Below are positions 17,429 to 25,776 of a stretch of DNA of 64,000 bases, in pieces (the first letter of the stretch is position 1; the number at the start of each line of letters is the position of its first letter). The notes beneath the pieces were generated by a model, which searched no databases, was not told the origin of the DNA, and saw only the letters and a list, made by a program, of their open reading frames with translations. The DNA is taken from positions 62,001 to 126,000 of the forward strand of contig JAJDDK010000001.1 in assembly GCA_029260345.1 (NCBI GenBank), read 5' to 3'. The DNA is from Phycisphaerales bacterium. Its GTDB lineage: Bacteria > Planctomycetota > Phycisphaerae > Phycisphaerales > UBA1924. The translations under genes were made by a program, and so were the position numbers.

Positions 17429-18949
17429 TTACGCCGCTTGTGCAATCACGCGATTTCGCCCCGAGCGTTTCGCTTCGTACAGTCGCTCGTCCGCTTGCGC
17501 GAGCAGTTTCTCACCATCCACTGGCGATGCGGCGGGCGAATCCATCGCAACACCAACCGAGGCTGTCACGCGCAACGTGCGTTCATTCCAGGTCACCGCC
17601 GTTTGTTCAATGGCGACTCGGACTCGTTCGCCGAGCGTCGTAATCTCGCCCGGCGTCTTGGCGACCGTGACCACGACAAATTCTTCTCCACCAAAGCGCG
17701 CCGCAAACGCACCGGCGCCGCACGCGTCGCGAATGGCCGCCGCCACCATGCGCAGCACTTCATCACCCGCCTGATGGCCGTAGGTGTCATTGAATTTCTT
17801 GAAGTGATCGACGTCGAGGATCAGAAGTCCAAGCAGAGCCTTTGACGACGTCGCGCGTCGAATCTCTTCTTCGAGCCGCGTTTCAAACGCCGCGCGATTA
17901 GGGATCTTGGTCAGCGAGTCCGTCGAAGCGAGCTCAAGGATCTGCTTCTTTTCGTTGTTCAATTGACGCGCTTCGCTCTCGGCCGCCTGAAGACGCGTCG
18001 CGCTTGCGGCTCGCTCGGTCTCCGCCAGCATGGAAAGCTGCGCGAGCTCCATCGCGGCGTTGGCGCGAAGTTGTGCGTAATCGGTCGTGTCGCCGATCGT
18101 CAACGCCAGGTTCTTGGCCGTGTCGCGGACGTGCGTGTCGAGCTCGCCCAGAACCTCTTCAAGGGATTCTTCATCGATGCCGGTGCAGCGCACGACGATC
18201 TGCTTCACCTGCTCCATGGTTGAAGGGCAAATCTCTTCGCAGAAGAGATCCGCGACGATGCACGCCGCATGTACGGCCAGCGCCAAATCGCGCGTCTCTC
18301 CCTCAAGCTCCATCAGTCCTTCGCCGAGGCTGGCGCCCACCGCGTCGCAGATGGAGTTTGGCAGGTTCCAGCGATTCAGCATTTCCTTGCCGAGTCGGGC
18401 GGCGGTGCATCCGAACACGGCGACCTCGGCGTCCCGGATACGTCCGCCCTCTTTTCGATGCAGCGCAATGGTCGCACTGAATTCGTCCGGCGCCACACGA
18501 TGAGCGGCAAGGCGACCGATTTGCGACAGCAGTCCGGAGACGAATGCCTCTTCAGCAATGTCATTGCTGATGGCGCTCCCAAGACACCGACCGGCCACTG
18601 CCGTGGTCAGCGACGCTTTCCAGAACGCCTCGTAATCAAAGCCCTCTTCCTTTTCACTCTCAATTTGATCCGTCAGCGACAGCGAAAGCGCCATGACACG
18701 GATGGAGCGTTGACCGGCCAGTCCAACCGCTTGCTTGACGCTGCGAACTTCACGACGCACACCAAAAAGCGGGGAATTCACGGTGCGCAGAAGTTTCGCC
18801 GTCAGAGCGGGATCTTTCTCGATCGCCGAGGCGAGCGCATCCACGGACGAATCGTCCGATTGGGTCAGGCGAAGCACTTCCATCGCCGTCGCGGGAAGCG
18901 CCGGCAAGGACTGGGCGTTGCGAATCTTCTCAAGCACATCAGTCGCCAT
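17429..18949 (-). CDS. HDOD-domain diguanylate cyclase-like regulator (HDOD-GGDEF)
   Basis: About 506 residues. The N-terminal part (LPALPATAMEVLRLTQ, then SLPGxR-like and LxSxIG blocks) is an HDOD domain, an output domain linked to signalling and the cell cycle. A coiled coil around residues 310-345 leads to a GGDEF domain with the active-site sequence RFGGEEFVVV. The GGEEF variant is normally catalytically competent for making cyclic di-GMP. No RxxD inhibitory site was confirmed. The frame extends upstream to ATG 19105, but the extra 52 residues are unlike the family, so ATG 18949 (MATDVLEKI) is preferred; AGAGGG lies 11 bases upstream. It is convergent with the beta-helix gene and divergent from moxR. 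Confidence 0.85.
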   Translation of the reverse strand: MATDVLEKIRNAQSLPALPATAMEVLRLTQSDDSSVDALASAIEKDPALTAKLLRTVNSPLFGVRREVRSVKQAVGLAGQRSIRVMALSLSLTDQIESEKEEGFDYEAFWKASLTTAVAGRCLGSAISNDIAEEAFVSGLLSQIGRLAAHRVAPDEFSATIALHRKEGGRIRDAEVAVFGCTAARLGKEMLNRWNLPNSICDAVGASLGEGLMELEGETRDLALAVHAACIVADLFCEEICPSTMEQVKQIVVRCTGIDEESLEEVLGELDTHVRDTAKNLALTIGDTTDYAQLRANAAMELAQLSMLAETERAASATRLQAAESEARQLNNEKKQILELASTDSLTKIPNRAAFETRLEEEIRRATSSKALLGLLILDVDHFKKFNDTYGHQAGDEVLRMVAAAIRDACGAGAFAARFGGEEFVVVTVAKTPGEITTLGERVRVAIEQTAVTWNERTLRVTASVGVAMDSPAASPVDGEKLLAQADERLYEAKRSGRNRVIAQAA

Positions 18950-19278
18950 GAGAATCGAATCCCTCTTGGTCCCGAGGACCGCTGCACCGATCGCGGGCGC
19001 GCAAAGCCTCGAAGATGGCCTGGCGACGTCGCCCATCGGCGGGTTGAAGTCAGGAACGAATTGACACAACCCACTTCCGGGTGGGAGCCATGATGGGGCA
19101 TTCATCGGGTCGCCGAGGGGTCAAATTAAGCGTTGGCTACAACATTCCGGGCAACTTCCGGTCACGACCAGAGCGTCCATTGAAGTCATGACAGAAGGTC
19201 CGCCCAAGCGCATCTATAGTGGTCTCAGGCGCGTCCTCCAGAGCGCGCCCGAGGCGATTCCACCCGGAGGTATTTGAC
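18950..19278. other. Divergent intergenic region between the HDOD-GGDEF gene and moxR
   Basis: No gene is supported here apart from a possible N-terminal extension of the HDOD gene. TATAGT at 19215-19220 is a plausible + strand -10 for the moxR-bat operon, but no -35 at 16-18 bp spacing is seen. A strong GGAGG at 19266-19270 is the moxR ribosome binding site. Confidence 0.4.
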
Positions 19279-20274
19279 GTGACGACAGTTGACGTGTCCC
19301 AGATCAGTCAAGAAATCGAAGCCAAGAGCGCCCAGATTCAGGCCCTCGTGCGGCGGGTCGAAGAAGTGATCGTCGGCCAGGAGCACATGGTCGAGCGGCT
19401 CATCATCGGCATGCTTTGCAATGGCCACGTGCTGCTGGAAGGCGTTCCCGGCCTTGCCAAGACGCTGACGGTCACGACGCTGGCCCGCGCCATCGACGCC
19501 AAGTTTCAGCGCATTCAGTTCACGCCCGATCTGCTCCCGGCGGACCTCGTCGGCACCATGATCTATCACCCGAAGTCAGGCGACTTCACGCCGCGCAAAG
19601 GCCCGATCTTCGCCAACATTGTGCTCGCCGATGAGATCAATCGCGCCCCCGCCAAAGTGCAAAGCGCCCTCCTTGAAGCCATGCAGGAGCGGCACGTCAC
19701 CATCGGTGATGAGACGTATCCCCTCGATGATCCGTTCCTCGTCCTCGCGACGCAGAACCCGATCGAGCAGGAAGGCACCTACCCCCTGCCCGAGGCGCAA
19801 GTGGACCGCTTCATGCTGAAGCTCCACATCACGTATCCGAGCAAGGCGGAGGAACGCCGCATTGTGGATCGCATGGCTAGCGCGACCGTCGCGCGCCCGA
19901 TCGAGCCGGTGATCCATCCGAATGACATCATCGCCGCACGCGACGTCGCCAATCGCATTTACATCGATGACAAGATCAAGGACTACATTGTTGATCTCGT
20001 GCAAGCGACGCGTGAACCGCAGGAATACGGCCTGAAAGATCTCACGCGCCTCATCGATTTCGGCGCCAGTCCTCGCGCCACCATCTCATTGGCGATCGCC
20101 TCCCGAGCGCATGCGTTCCTGCAGGGTCGCGGTTACGTCACGCCGCACGATGTGAAGTCGATCGGCATGGATGTGCTCCGCCATCGCGTCATTGTCACCT
20201 ACGAAGCGGAAGCCGAAGAGAAAACCGCCGAAGATGTCATCCAGCGCATCTTCGATGAGATTCCCGTTCCCTGA
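19279..20274 (+). CDS. moxR: MoxR-family AAA+ ATPase
   Basis: A 331-residue AAA+ ATPase. The Walker A is LEGVPGLAKT and the Walker B is IVLADEINRAP, with the MoxR signatures FTPDLLPADLVG and ATQNPIEQEGTYPLPEAQ. MoxR proteins act as chaperone-like partners of von Willebrand factor A (VWA) proteins, and this gene heads a DUF58/Bat operon of exactly that kind. I chose GTG 19279 rather than the frame opening at 19219 because GGAGG lies eight bases upstream. The next gene starts six bases after its stop. Confidence 0.93.
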   Translation: MTTVDVSQISQEIEAKSAQIQALVRRVEEVIVGQEHMVERLIIGMLCNGHVLLEGVPGLAKTLTVTTLARAIDAKFQRIQFTPDLLPADLVGTMIYHPKSGDFTPRKGPIFANIVLADEINRAPAKVQSALLEAMQERHVTIGDETYPLDDPFLVLATQNPIEQEGTYPLPEAQVDRFMLKLHITYPSKAEERRIVDRMASATVARPIEPVIHPNDIIAARDVANRIYIDDKIKDYIVDLVQATREPQEYGLKDLTRLIDFGASPRATISLAIASRAHAFLQGRGYVTPHDVKSIGMDVLRHRVIVTYEAEAEEKTAEDVIQRIFDEIPVP

Positions 20275-20280
20275 TTGCCC

Positions 20281-21156
20281 ATGATTCCTGAAGAACTCAT
20301 GCGACAGGTGCGCCGGCTGGAGATTGCGACCAGCCGCGCGGTGAACGAAGCGTTCGCCGGTGAATACCAGAGCGCTTTCCGCGGGCGCGGCATGGAGTTC
20401 GAGGAAGTCCGCGAATACCAGCCGGGCGACGATGTGCGCACAATCGACTGGAACGTCACAGCGCGGGCCGGGCGACCGTTCGTCAAGCGATTCCGGGAGG
20501 AGCGCGAACTCAATGTCGTGCTCGCCGTGGACGTCAGCGCCTCCGGTTCATTTGGCGCCGTTGAGCGCCTGAAGCGCGAGACTGCGACTGAGCTGGCCGC
20601 CGTGCTGGGCTTTGCCGCGACGCGCAAGAACGACAAAGTGTGCTTGTCTGCCTTCACCGACCAGGTTGAATTGTTTCTCCCGCCCCGCAAGGGTCGCCGA
20701 CACGTGCTTCGCGTCATTCGCGAACTTGTGAATTTTGAGCCGCACCATCGCGGCACCAGCATCGCCGCGGCGCTCGATCATCTGGCGCATGTCCTGAACA
20801 AACGATCCGTCGTCTTTCTTATTTCTGATTTCATCGACGAGGGCTACGAGACTCCGCTGCGGCTCCTGAATCGGCGCCATGATGTTGTGGCGTTGCGCAT
20901 CGTTGACCCGCGCGAAGAATCGCTCCCGCCAGTCGGCCTCATCGACATGATCGACGCCGAGAGCGGTCGCATCTTTACGCTCGATGCAGGCTCGTCACGC
21001 GTGCGCCGCCGCTACGCAAGCGCCGCCCTGGAGCGAGCGACGAAATTCCAGCAAACCATGCGCCGTTTCGGCGTTGACCATGCCACCATCACTTCGGGCC
21101 GACCCTACACCCACGAACTGATTCGTCTCTTCCGCCAGCGGGAACGCCGGCGGTAA
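20281..21156 (+). CDS. DUF58 (VWA-like) protein of the Bat operon
   Basis: A 291-residue cytoplasmic protein. The DUF58 signature is clear: GMEFEEVREYQPGDDVRTID followed by WNVTARAGRPFVKRF. It then continues as a VWA-like fold with AVDVSASGSF (metal-site residues D-x-S-x-S). DUF58 proteins are encoded almost always after moxR and are thought to be MoxR clients. The ATG at 20281 is used; a TTG at 20275 is an alternative. It is tightly linked to its neighbours. Confidence 0.9.
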   Translation: MIPEELMRQVRRLEIATSRAVNEAFAGEYQSAFRGRGMEFEEVREYQPGDDVRTIDWNVTARAGRPFVKRFREERELNVVLAVDVSASGSFGAVERLKRETATELAAVLGFAATRKNDKVCLSAFTDQVELFLPPRKGRRHVLRVIRELVNFEPHHRGTSIAAALDHLAHVLNKRSVVFLISDFIDEGYETPLRLLNRRHDVVALRIVDPREESLPPVGLIDMIDAESGRIFTLDAGSSRVRRRYASAALERATKFQQTMRRFGVDHATITSGRPYTHELIRLFRQRERRR

Positions 21157-21169
21157 TGCTCGACACACA

Positions 21170-22168
21170 ATGAAACGACCATGCTCCACTTTGGCTTTTC
21201 TTGTTTCCGCACTGATGGTGGCGGCCGGCGCCGGTTGTTCGCCCGAATCGCAACGGCAAGCGGCGGCGACGAACGCCGAGGCGATGACCGTCTCGCAAGG
21301 CGACGTCACCGTGTCCGCCACGGTGGCGCCTGATGAGCCAACGGTTGCGGACACCATTGTGGTGACGTTTACGGTCGAATCTCCACAAAGCGCCATGATC
21401 ACGTGGCCGGATCTCAGTGCGGCCTTGCCCGACGCCTTCGAACTGAATCGCGAACGACCGCAGAACGCGACCACTGCTCCTTCAGGGGCCACCCAGCGCA
21501 CCACGATGTATGAATTGACGCCGCTGCTCGCCGGCATTCATGCGATTCCGTCGCTCCCGTTTCTCATCGACGATGAAACAATTCTTGAAACGACGCCCAT
21601 CGACATTCACGTCAAGACGGTCCTCGGTGAGGATGCAGCGCTGGCGCCCCGAAAGGAAATCGCCGCGGCGCCGCCGGACTATCGCCTATGGGCGATGATT
21701 GCCGGTGGCGCTGTCGCCGCGATGGCGCTCTTGGCGCTCGTCGCCTTCCTCGTGGTGCGCCGATTGTCGCGTCCTGCGCCATCCGAACGGCGTCGCCCCG
21801 CCCACGAGATTGCGCTCGCGAAACTGGAAGCGCTCCTCGCCGGCGATTTGCTCGAGCGCCGCCGCTACGAACTCTTCATGAACGAGCTTGCGAACATCTT
21901 GCGGCATTTCATCGAGGATCGGTTCAATATCCACGCTCCAGCGCAGACCACGGAGGAATTTCTTCATCACGCCCGAGCGTGCGCCGCCATCGAACGAAAT
22001 CGATCGGACGAACTCGCATCCTTCCTCGTGCAATGCGATCTCGTCAAATTCGCCCGGGCCAACGCATCGCGGCACGACGCCGATGAAGCCGTCGCCACCG
22101 TGCGCCGCTTCATCGAGTCAAACGCACAAGCGCCAATGCAAGAAGTCCACGCGGAGGCGGCGTCATGA
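21170..22168 (+). CDS. BatD/DUF4381-like membrane lipoprotein of the Bat operon
   Basis: A 332-residue protein. The N-terminal signal ends at a Cys (AAGAGC), which looks like a lipobox with an unusual residue at -3. Residues 40-145 form a BatD-like beta domain (VSATVAPDEPTVADTIVVTF). A membrane helix lies near residues 172-195. The cytoplasmic tail (KLEALLAGDLLERRRYELF, then RHFIEDRFNIHAPAQTTEEF) resembles the C-terminal part of DUF4381 proteins found between DUF58 and BatA genes. Its stop overlaps the batA start by four bases. The exact biochemical role is unknown. Confidence 0.75.
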   Translation: MKRPCSTLAFLVSALMVAAGAGCSPESQRQAAATNAEAMTVSQGDVTVSATVAPDEPTVADTIVVTFTVESPQSAMITWPDLSAALPDAFELNRERPQNATTAPSGATQRTTMYELTPLLAGIHAIPSLPFLIDDETILETTPIDIHVKTVLGEDAALAPRKEIAAAPPDYRLWAMIAGGAVAAMALLALVAFLVVRRLSRPAPSERRRPAHEIALAKLEALLAGDLLERRRYELFMNELANILRHFIEDRFNIHAPAQTTEEFLHHARACAAIERNRSDELASFLVQCDLVKFARANASRHDADEAVATVRRFIESNAQAPMQEVHAEAAS

Positions 22169-23256
22169 CTCGCTTCGCCCTGCCGATGGCATTCGCGCTG
22201 CTAGCCCTCGTTGTCGCGCTCTTTCTGATCCGATCGCGCCGGCGCCTGCGCCCGAGAGCGACGTTTTCCTCCAGTGAACTCGTCAACCCGATACGCCCGA
22301 CACTGCGCCAGCGTGTGCTCTGGCTGCCGGGGCTGCTTCGATTCTGCGCGTTGGTGCTGCTTGTCATCGCCATCGCACGGCCGCAGGACGGCTTCGGCAT
22401 CGTGCAGACCAGCGCCGACGCCGTCGCCATCGAGATGGTCGTCGATCGTTCGACTTCCATGTCGGAGGAGATGGAGTACGAAGGCCGGCGCGAGGCGCGA
22501 TTCGAAGTCGTCAAACAATTGTTCTGTGATTTTGTCCTTGGAGACGGTCACGATCTGAAGGGACGTCCCTACGACCCGATCGGCCTCGTTGTCTTTGCGC
22601 GATTCGCCGAGACCATCTGCCCGTTGACACGTGCGCACGATGCGCTCGCTGCGCTGATGAAAGAAACGGAAATGGTGCAGTTCCGCGCCGAGAACGGCAC
22701 CGCCATCGGCGATGCAATTGCTCTGGCCGCGGCGCGACTGCGCTCCGCGGAAGAGGACCTCGCCAAACAGTTCGAGAACGCGATCGAGAGCGGGACTGAC
22801 GACGCCGCAAACGCCGAACCGCTGACCACGATCAAGAGCAAAGTCATCATTCTCCTCACCGATGGACGCAGCAACGCAGGTGACATTACGCCAGCGGATG
22901 CCGCACAGCTCGCGGCGGACTGGGGCGTCAAGATCTACGCCATCGGCATCGGTGAGGCGCGCGACCGATTCTTCCGCACCCTGCCCAACGGCATTCCACT
23001 TCCCACCGGCCCCGGCATCGACGAAGACATGCTGCGGCAGATTGCCGAGATCACCGGCGGCAAATATTGGATCGCCAACAGCGCAACTTCGTTGCGGCAG
23101 GTGTATGAACAAATCGACTCGCTTGAGAAAACTGAGATTCACTCCGTCGAGTACACAAACTACAACGAGTCGTTCACGCCTTTCGCGGCAGCGATGCTTG
23201 CCCTCCTCGCGATGGAAGCGCTGCTTGGCGCCACTATTTTGCGGAGGTCGCCATGA
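22165..23256 (+). CDS. batA: BatA-like VWA-domain membrane protein
   Basis: A 363-residue protein with two N-terminal membrane helices, a VWA domain and a C-terminal helix. The metal ion-dependent adhesion site reads VVDRSTSM (D-x-S-x-S), with later motifs TAIGDAIALAAARL and ILLTDGRSNAG. This layout matches BatA of the aerotolerance/stress operon. It overlaps the gene before and after by four bases each (ATGA), indicating translational coupling. Confidence 0.88.
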   Translation: MTRFALPMAFALLALVVALFLIRSRRRLRPRATFSSSELVNPIRPTLRQRVLWLPGLLRFCALVLLVIAIARPQDGFGIVQTSADAVAIEMVVDRSTSMSEEMEYEGRREARFEVVKQLFCDFVLGDGHDLKGRPYDPIGLVVFARFAETICPLTRAHDALAALMKETEMVQFRAENGTAIGDAIALAAARLRSAEEDLAKQFENAIESGTDDAANAEPLTTIKSKVIILLTDGRSNAGDITPADAAQLAADWGVKIYAIGIGEARDRFFRTLPNGIPLPTGPGIDEDMLRQIAEITGGKYWIANSATSLRQVYEQIDSLEKTEIHSVEYTNYNESFTPFAAAMLALLAMEALLGATILRRSP

Positions 23257-24266
23257 CGGGATTCGGCGATCCACGTTGGCTCCATCTGTTGTGGGGCGTG
23301 CCGGCCTTGCTGCTGATCATGGCGCTGGCTGCCAATCGGCGCTGGCGATTGATGCATCGATTTGCAGATGTGTCGCTTTCGCAGCGCATTGGTGATCGCG
23401 CCCGGCCAGTGGCGCGCGTTTTCAAAGCCGCCATGATTCTCGGCGCCTTGGCGCTGACGACGGTGGCGCTGGCGCGTCCGCTTGGCGAACCGGTCCCAAC
23501 CACCGTTCACCGCGCCGGGCGCGATGTGATTTTCCTGGTCGATGTCTCGCGCAGCATGCTCGCAGAGGATCTGGCGCCGAACCGCCTTGAACGCGCCAGA
23601 CTTCTCGTGAATGACGCCTTGGACTCGCTCGAAGGCGACCGCGCTGCGCTCGTCGCCTTTGCGGGCACGGCCGTCGTGAAATGTCCGTTGACGATTGATT
23701 ACGGTTTCATTCGCATGATGCTCGACGAGCTCTCGCCAGACTCCGTCTCGCGCGGCGGCTCGCTCATCGGCGACGCCTTGCGCAAGACGCTCGCCGAACT
23801 CACACCGAAGAGTGACGACGCTCGTTTCCGCGACATCATTCTGATTACGGACGGCGAGGACCACGACAGCTTCCCGGTTGAAGCCGCGCTGGAGGCCGCC
23901 GAGCGAGGCGTGCGCATCATTGTGATCGGCCTAGGTGACCATGAAAACGGGGCGCCGATTCCCATCATCGATGAATTCGGCCGGCGCGCGTTTCTTGAGT
24001 ACAACGGCGAAATTGTTCGCAGCAAACTTGAAGAGAAGCAGCTTCGTGAGATCGCTGCGGCGTCCGCGGGCGGTGTCTATTTTCCCGTGCGTCTCGGCGC
24101 CATCGCTCTAGATGAGGTGTATCGCGACTTGGTGCGTGAGAGCGAGCGGCGCGACCTTGAGGAAGAACAGACGCCGCGCCATCGTGAATTGTTTCAGTGG
24201 CTGCTCGCGGGCGCCTTTGCATTGTTGTTCTTCGAAGGGCTGATCAGTGAACGGCGGAGGAAGTAG
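23253..24266 (+). CDS. batB: BatB-like VWA-domain membrane protein
   Basis: A 337-residue protein organised like BatA: two N-terminal helices, a VWA domain with intact metal site (LVDVSRSMLAEDLAPNRLER), the block ITDGEDHDSF, and a C-terminal helix. The NRLERAR motif after the metal site is typical of BatB. In other bacteria BatA and BatB form membrane complexes with TPR partners. It is translationally coupled to batA, and the batC start lies two bases after its stop. Confidence 0.88.
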   Translation: MTGFGDPRWLHLLWGVPALLLIMALAANRRWRLMHRFADVSLSQRIGDRARPVARVFKAAMILGALALTTVALARPLGEPVPTTVHRAGRDVIFLVDVSRSMLAEDLAPNRLERARLLVNDALDSLEGDRAALVAFAGTAVVKCPLTIDYGFIRMMLDELSPDSVSRGGSLIGDALRKTLAELTPKSDDARFRDIILITDGEDHDSFPVEAALEAAERGVRIIVIGLGDHENGAPIPIIDEFGRRAFLEYNGEIVRSKLEEKQLREIAAASAGGVYFPVRLGAIALDEVYRDLVRESERRDLEEEQTPRHRELFQWLLAGAFALLFFEGLISERRRK

Positions 24267-24267
24267 C

Positions 24268-25773
24268 GTGAAACCATTCCATTGCTTGTTGCTCATGCTT
24301 TCTCTGTCATTTGGCGCGATCGCCTCAGCGCAAGACAGCCGCGTGCTTCTGGAGCGCGGCAATGCGCTCTTTGAATCCGGCAAGTACGCGGAAGCGCTCG
24401 AACTGTACGAGCAGGCGCAAGAGGCGGACCCGCGTTCGCTTTCCGCGATGTACAACCAGGCGTGCGCGCTCGCGGCGATGGGCGAGCATCTGGAAGCAGA
24501 ACAACTTCTCAAGCGCGTGGACTCAACAGCGCGGGATCGTCAACTCGCAAGCCGCGCCCGGTACAACCTTGGTGATGCGTTGTACCAGCAGGCGCAGCAG
24601 CAGCGCGCCGAAGGCAAGCTGGATGAGGCGCGCAAGCTCCTTGGGTCCAGCGCCTCGTTTTATCGCGGTGCTGCGGAACTGAACCCGGCAGATCAGGATG
24701 CTGTGCGCAACCTCGAATATGTGAATCGCGAGCGGCGCCAGATCGAAGAGCAGATTCGGCAGCGTCAGGAGCAAATGCAGCAACTTCAAGATGAACTGGA
24801 GCAAGTCGCAGAGGATCAGGAAAACCTTTCGCAGCAAACCAATGCCGCGAATCAGAATCGCAAGCGCGATTTGAGCGATCCGATGGAGCAATCCGAACAG
24901 CGCGATCAGGGCGCCGCCGAGAGCCCGTCAACGACACCGCGCCCCAATGAATCTTCGAATCAACCGCCTTCGAATTCGGATCGCGAACAACAACCCACAT
25001 CGCCTGAGCCAGGCCCTGCACCCGAATCGCAGCCGGAGTCATCATCGGCAAAGCCGCAGCCGTCGGAATCGGGAACGGATCGCGAAGGGTCCGAGCCGGA
25101 GCAACCCGCACCACAGGAAAACGAGACGAATTCTGCGGATCAGGGCGGCGAGCAGCAATCGGAATCAACCAGCGCAGAGCAGTTGCAACAGAATCAAGAC
25201 CAATTGAACCGCGCGACCGAGGAGCTTCAGCGCCGCCTTCATGAGATGCGTCAGCAGTCCGGCGAACAGCAAAGCGGCAACCTTGACCGCGCCGCCGAAA
25301 GCCTTGAGCAAGCCCGTCAGCAGCAGCGTGCCGCGCAGCAGTCGTTGGAGAATGACGCCCTCGATCAGGCGGCGCAATCGCAGCAAAAGGCAGCGGAGCA
25401 TTTGCGCGAAGCGCTCCAGCAAATGCGCGAGGAGCAGTCCGAAGGCGATGAGTCACAAAGCGACAATCAATCCGGCGAACCGGACGATTCGGAATCAGAC
25501 CATCAAGAAAACTCGGGCAACGAAAGTGAATCGCCCGAGTCGCCTCAAGCCGGTGAGGGCAAGCCATCGTCGCAGGACGCGCCAGGAGAAAACAGCGAAG
25601 GCGCCTCGGCGACTGAGCCTGCTGACGAAGAAAGTGCAGAGTCGCTTTCCGCGCAACCGGCGGATGAGGTGGCGCAGCAACTGCTTGATCGTGAACGCCG
25701 CATCCGTGAGTTGCTGCGTGAATGGGAGCGCCGCCGGCAACAACGCACCCGCCCTGTAGAAAAGGACTGGTGA
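24268..25773 (+). CDS. batC: BatC-like TPR protein with long Gln/Glu/Ser-rich tail
   Basis: A 501-residue exported protein; the signal peptide ends AIASAQ. Residues about 25-140 contain TPR units (LFESGKYAEALELYEQAQEA; AMYNQACALAAMGEHLEAEQ). A coiled coil rich in Gln and Arg follows, then about 300 residues dominated by Q, E, S, P and D, and finally a basic C-terminus (RIRELLREWERRRQQ). Low-complexity acidic tails are known in BatC-like proteins, but this one is long. GTG 24268 is preferred over ATG 24247 because GGAGG lies seven bases upstream, inside the end of batB. Confidence 0.8.
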   Translation: MKPFHCLLLMLSLSFGAIASAQDSRVLLERGNALFESGKYAEALELYEQAQEADPRSLSAMYNQACALAAMGEHLEAEQLLKRVDSTARDRQLASRARYNLGDALYQQAQQQRAEGKLDEARKLLGSSASFYRGAAELNPADQDAVRNLEYVNRERRQIEEQIRQRQEQMQQLQDELEQVAEDQENLSQQTNAANQNRKRDLSDPMEQSEQRDQGAAESPSTTPRPNESSNQPPSNSDREQQPTSPEPGPAPESQPESSSAKPQPSESGTDREGSEPEQPAPQENETNSADQGGEQQSESTSAEQLQQNQDQLNRATEELQRRLHEMRQQSGEQQSGNLDRAAESLEQARQQQRAAQQSLENDALDQAAQSQQKAAEHLREALQQMREEQSEGDESQSDNQSGEPDDSESDHQENSGNESESPESPQAGEGKPSSQDAPGENSEGASATEPADEESAESLSAQPADEVAQQLLDRERRIRELLREWERRRQQRTRPVEKDW

Positions 25774-25776
25774 TCC

